Positions 5,690 to 7,789 of a DNA stretch of 7,789 nucleotides are shown here, piece after piece. The DNA is taken from assembly GCA_964473335.1 (NCBI GenBank), contig CAYYOO010000060.1, positions 1-7,789 on the forward strand. Direction: 5' to 3'. Origin of the DNA: CAYZTD01 sp964473335. Lineage in GTDB: Archaea; Thermoplasmatota; E2; DHVEG-1. The position numbers and the translations under genes are program-made. The notes beneath the pieces are model-generated. The model searched no databases, was not told where the DNA came from, and was given only the letters and a program-made list of their open reading frames with translations. The stretch's first letter is position 1, and every line of letters begins with the position of its first letter.

Positions 5690-5851
5690 ATTAAAAATAT
5701 TCCAGTTCTACCAGTTTTTGGAATATTAAGTTCAGTTTTTATGATATTTTTCATATCTGTTGAAATAATATTTATAGGAATAATTTTAGTTTTAATTGGA
5801 ATTGGTTTTTATTTTATTTTGTCAAAATATTCAAATGAAGTAGATTTTTAG
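5690..5851 (+). pseudogene. C-terminal remnant of a permease, possibly APC family
   Basis: Just after the pyruvate kinase stop, in another frame, an open stretch ends at TAG 5849-5851. It translates as IKNIPVLPVFGILSSVFMIF and continues as a second hydrophobic helix (ISVEIIFIGIILVLIGIGFY) with a short KYSNEVDF tail. A P-x-x-P-x-x-GIL segment leading into the last two membrane helices is how many archaeal APC-type amino-acid permeases end. There is no ATG, GTG or TTG start before the in-frame ATG at 5741, which falls inside the first helix and has no Shine-Dalgarno. I therefore read it as the leftover 3' end of a permease whose body was lost when pyruvate kinase came to lie here. Alternatives are a 36-residue membrane peptide from 5741, or chance hydrophobicity of T-rich DNA. 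The family assignment is by recollection of the C-terminal pattern only. Confidence 0.45.
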
Positions 5852-5860
5852 TTTTTTATT

Positions 5861-5872
5861 AAACTATAAAAA
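5861..5872 (+). promoter_or_regulatory. TATA box of the PAP2 gene
   Basis: AAACTATAAAAA is centred about 31 nt before the ATG at 5898, and no Shine-Dalgarno lies between. The spacing fits a leaderless or nearly leaderless mRNA. T-rich DNA just before it (5846-5858) may terminate the upstream transcript. Confidence 0.42.
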
Positions 5873-5897
5873 TGGTTTTTTCTTTTACTATATTAAA

Positions 5898-6875
5898 ATG
5901 GATATTAATTCAATAATTTTGAAATCTAAAAAATATATAGTTTTTTTTGCAATTGTTTTTCTTATCATATTTTTTGGATATATTTTATTATATTTTGGTT
6001 ATAATGAGTCTTTTTATATTGAGAATGGACTTATTCAGTCAATTTTTCAAGTTATTACTTTTGTAGGCGATCCTAAGTTCTTTATCATAGTAATTGCCAT
6101 ATTTTATTATGGAATTGACAAGAATTTTGGTAAAAACCTAATTTATGTTTTTTTATTTTCTGCATTTATCAATATTTTTATAAAATCATTCATAAAAGAT
6201 CCAAGACCATCTACTAACATAAGAAATGGTACAGAGATTGAAAGAACCTTTGGTTTTCCCAGTGCTCATTCACAGATAAGTGTGTCTTTTTGGGGATATA
6301 TTTTTTATAATTTCATTAAAAACATAAAAAAATATATAATTCAAAGTATCTGTATCATAATTATAGCACTAGTTTCAATTTCCCGGGTGATATTAGGAGT
6401 CCATGATATCATTGAAGTTTTGGGTGGTATTATAATTGGTTTATTTGTTTTGGAAATATTCATATTGATTAAACCTTATTTTAATGGTTTTAAGGAAGTT
6501 CCACTAATTATAAAGCTTCCATTCTTTGGTTTATTTTCTTTTGTTTCATGGTATTCAATTGTTTATTTTTTTCCAAATTGTTTTAATGAAATTGGTCAAG
6601 CAGGAGGGATTTTATTTGCTGCTGCGATTTTTATACCTCTAGAAGAAAAATTTGTAGGATATGCTACAGATTTTTTTGATTTAAAAAAGAAAGTAATTAT
6701 TTCTTCTCTTGGTCTTTTTTTGATTTTTCTTTTGTATTTTCTTATGAACTATATATTACAAGAAACGACTGTTGTTAATTATGTATCTGTTTTTATTGAG
6801 TATATTATTCTTGGATTTTTTATTTTTTTAATTATTCCTTTTTTACTAAAGAGAGCAATAAACCACTACTTTTAA
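5898..6875 (+). CDS. PAP2-superfamily membrane phosphatase
   Basis: This 325-residue polytopic membrane protein has roughly nine or ten hydrophobic segments. The three PAP2 active-site motifs are in order: K96-x6-R103-P104 (KSFIKDPRP), P121-S-A-H124 (usual PSGH), and S162-R163-x5-H169-x3-E173, where the consensus ends in Asp. His169 should be the nucleophile, with His124 the proton donor. Such enzymes remove phosphate from lipid phosphates or polyprenyl diphosphates at the outer membrane face; in archaea a role in recycling the dolichyl-type glycan carrier is likely but unproven here. After the catalytic core (about 40-190), residues 200-317 add four or five membrane helices, including AGGILFAAAIFIPLEEKFVGY, longer than minimal PAP2 proteins. 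ATG 5898 is chosen because a TATA box lies about 31 nt upstream. The substrate cannot be told from sequence. Confidence 0.87.
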   Translation: MDINSIILKSKKYIVFFAIVFLIIFFGYILLYFGYNESFYIENGLIQSIFQVITFVGDPKFFIIVIAIFYYGIDKNFGKNLIYVFLFSAFINIFIKSFIKDPRPSTNIRNGTEIERTFGFPSAHSQISVSFWGYIFYNFIKNIKKYIIQSICIIIIALVSISRVILGVHDIIEVLGGIIIGLFVLEIFILIKPYFNGFKEVPLIIKLPFFGLFSFVSWYSIVYFFPNCFNEIGQAGGILFAAAIFIPLEEKFVGYATDFFDLKKKVIISSLGLFLIFLLYFLMNYILQETTVVNYVSVFIEYIILGFFIFLIIPFLLKRAINHYF

Positions 6876-6914
6876 ACTGTATTTATTTTTAAAAAATGTA
6901 TTATATATAATAAA

Positions 6915-6927
6915 TTATTTAAATAAA
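6915..6927 (+). promoter_or_regulatory. Candidate promoter of the PKD-repeat gene
   Basis: TTATTTAAATAA (6915-6926) is a perfect 12-bp palindrome and a good TATA match about 36 nt before the ATG at 6957, giving a leader of under 15 nt. A second TATA-like TTTAATATATGG at 6929-6940 is nearer and cannot be excluded. T-runs at 6881-6890 probably end the PAP2 transcript just upstream. Confidence 0.38.
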
Positions 6928-6956
6928 CTTTAATATATGGCATAATAGAGAATATT

Positions 6957-7757
6957 ATGAGAAAAAAAGTAGTTTTAAAATTAATATGTATATTTCTAAT
7001 ATTGGTATTTTTAGGAACAACCCTTTCACAAGCAACTATTACAAGTAACTTTTCAATAAATAAAAAAACAGATTTAAATACAGATCAAAAAAACCCTAAT
7101 CCACCTTCAAAACCATATGGTGAAACACATCCGCGGGCATATATCTGGCACCACTATAAAAGCACTTGTATAGACCCTGAAGGTCGTGCACTATATTTTA
7201 GATGGGATTTTGGCAACGGAGAAATTTCAGGAACAACTGGGCCATATGGCTCAGGTGAAGAAATTGATATTTATTATTATTGGGAAGAACCTGGAGAATA
7301 TCATTTAAGAGGAATGGGCATGGCTTATAAAAATGGGGTATGGTATGATAGTGAATGGTCAGAACCTTTAACTGTATATGTACAAGATCCTTATTTGTAT
7401 CCACCTAAAAAACCTGAGGGGATTTCAAGTGGTATTGTAGGTAAAGAATATGAATTTTCAACAAGCACAATCGACCCTCAAAACGATCAAATTTGGTTAA
7501 AGTGGGATTTTACAGATGGAGAGGTTACTGATTGGCTTGGCCCGTATGAATCCGGAGAAAAATGTACTATTAAACATACTTGGCAAAAATCTGGTACTTA
7601 TAGTATTGAAGTTAAAGCAAAAGATGACACAGGTTACGAGACAGAATGGTCATGGTCAACTCTTACGATACCTAAAACTATCGTTAGAAGTTGTTTTTTT
7701 GAAAATTTTAAATTAATTCAATTTTTTAAAAACTTGTATCTTAAGGTGTTTTTCTAA
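6957..7757 (+). CDS. Secreted protein with two PKD-like repeats
   Basis: This 266-residue protein has a Sec signal peptide: basic MRKKVVLK, hydrophobic core LICIFLILVFLGTTL, and likely cleavage after about SQA (26). Two beta-sandwich repeats follow in exact 100-residue register: PPSKPYG/PPKKPEG (49/149), IDP (72/172), WDF (83/183), GPYxSGE (95/195), and the closing EPGEYHLRG/KSGTYSIEV strand. WDFxxGExxxxxGPYxSGE is the PKD-like DxGDG region that archaeal surface proteins carry in tandem, usually for adhesion or as spacers. Residues about 237-266 (IPK, then a Phe-rich FFENFKLIQFFKNLYLKVFF) form a tail that is not a typical transmembrane anchor. Similar IPK/MPK-plus-aromatic tails end many PKD-repeat proteins of Thermoplasmatota as I recall them, perhaps as a sorting signal. 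No catalytic domain is present. The size is small for such proteins. Confidence 0.8.
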   Translation: MRKKVVLKLICIFLILVFLGTTLSQATITSNFSINKKTDLNTDQKNPNPPSKPYGETHPRAYIWHHYKSTCIDPEGRALYFRWDFGNGEISGTTGPYGSGEEIDIYYYWEEPGEYHLRGMGMAYKNGVWYDSEWSEPLTVYVQDPYLYPPKKPEGISSGIVGKEYEFSTSTIDPQNDQIWLKWDFTDGEVTDWLGPYESGEKCTIKHTWQKSGTYSIEVKAKDDTGYETEWSWSTLTIPKTIVRSCFFENFKLIQFFKNLYLKVFF

Positions 7758-7773
7758 ATATAAAAAAGGAATT

Positions 7774-7789
7774 ATGGCTATTTTTAACA
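7774..7789 (+). CDS. Possible start of the next gene (cut by window end)
   Basis: ATG GCT ATT TTT AAC (MAIFN) begins 16 nt after the PKD gene stop, with AAGGA three nt before the ATG. The spacing is short for a Shine-Dalgarno and only five codons are visible, so this is a tentative call with no product. Confidence 0.3.

Noticed and set aside
5741..5851. 36-residue stand-alone membrane peptide
   Set aside because: The ATG lies inside the first hydrophobic helix, no ribosome-binding site precedes it, and the similarity to a permease end continues upstream of it; a remnant is the simpler reading.
7516..7716. 66-codon open frame in another plus frame within the PKD gene
   Set aside because: It overlaps the second PKD-like repeat, whose 300-bp register with the first shows which frame is coding.
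1..7789. CRISPR array, insertion sequence, integrase site or toxin-antitoxin pair
   Set aside because: No spaced direct repeats, transposase motifs, terminal inverted repeats, or paired small toxin/antitoxin folds are seen on either strand.

Overview
The window looks like a chromosome segment of an AT-rich archaeon. Four things point that way. A tRNA-Leu(UAA) is interrupted at the canonical 37/38 position by an intron that folds into a bulge-helix-bulge. The tRNAs encode no 3' CCA. A PAS-DUF835-winged-helix regulator is present. Several genes start with no Shine-Dalgarno but a TATA-like element about 30 nt upstream, as in leaderless archaeal mRNAs. The secreted protein with PKD-like repeats and a short tail after the last repeat suggests the Thermoplasmatota (marine-sediment MBG-D-like lineages) as a best guess; that placement is inference. 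There is no plasmid, phage, IS or CRISPR signature.

Layout. From <1 to 1090 (+) lies the 3' part of a PAS-DUF835-wHTH sensor/regulator. At 1179-1265 (+) is a 28-residue zinc-ribbon microprotein. At 1371-1589 (-) is a tRNA-Gly(UCC) / tRNA-Leu(UAA, with intron) pair. A palindrome-rich promoter region leads into a GNAT acetyltransferase (1706-2149, +). It converges, 8 bp apart, on a two-gene minus-strand operon: a DNPH1/Rcl-like nucleotide N-glycosidase (2930-2421) followed by an 81-residue membrane-anchored coiled coil (2403-2158). Divergent from that operon, after 59 bp, is an SplB-type radical SAM protein with a C-terminal helix-hairpin-helix (2990-4114). Next come pyruvate kinase (4230-5687), a start-less remnant resembling the C-terminus of an APC-family permease (about 5690-5851), a PAP2 membrane phosphatase (5898-6875), and a secreted protein with two PKD-like repeats (6957-7757). 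A possible next gene begins at 7774. No gene-free stretch exceeds 300 bp; the longest (5688-5897) holds the remnant and a promoter.

The most unusual item is the 81-residue membrane protein. All six of its histidines (28, 35, 42, 49, 56, 63) sit exactly seven residues apart, in the same heptad position of a coiled coil continuous with its transmembrane helix. The DNPH1-like enzyme beside the HhH-tailed radical SAM protein suggests a nucleotide-pool/DNA-maintenance locus. Pyruvate kinase carries Lys where K+-dependent enzymes have Glu, the mark of the K+-independent type. The rest is ordinary housekeeping or surface content, and I see no clear multi-gene defence or mobile system.
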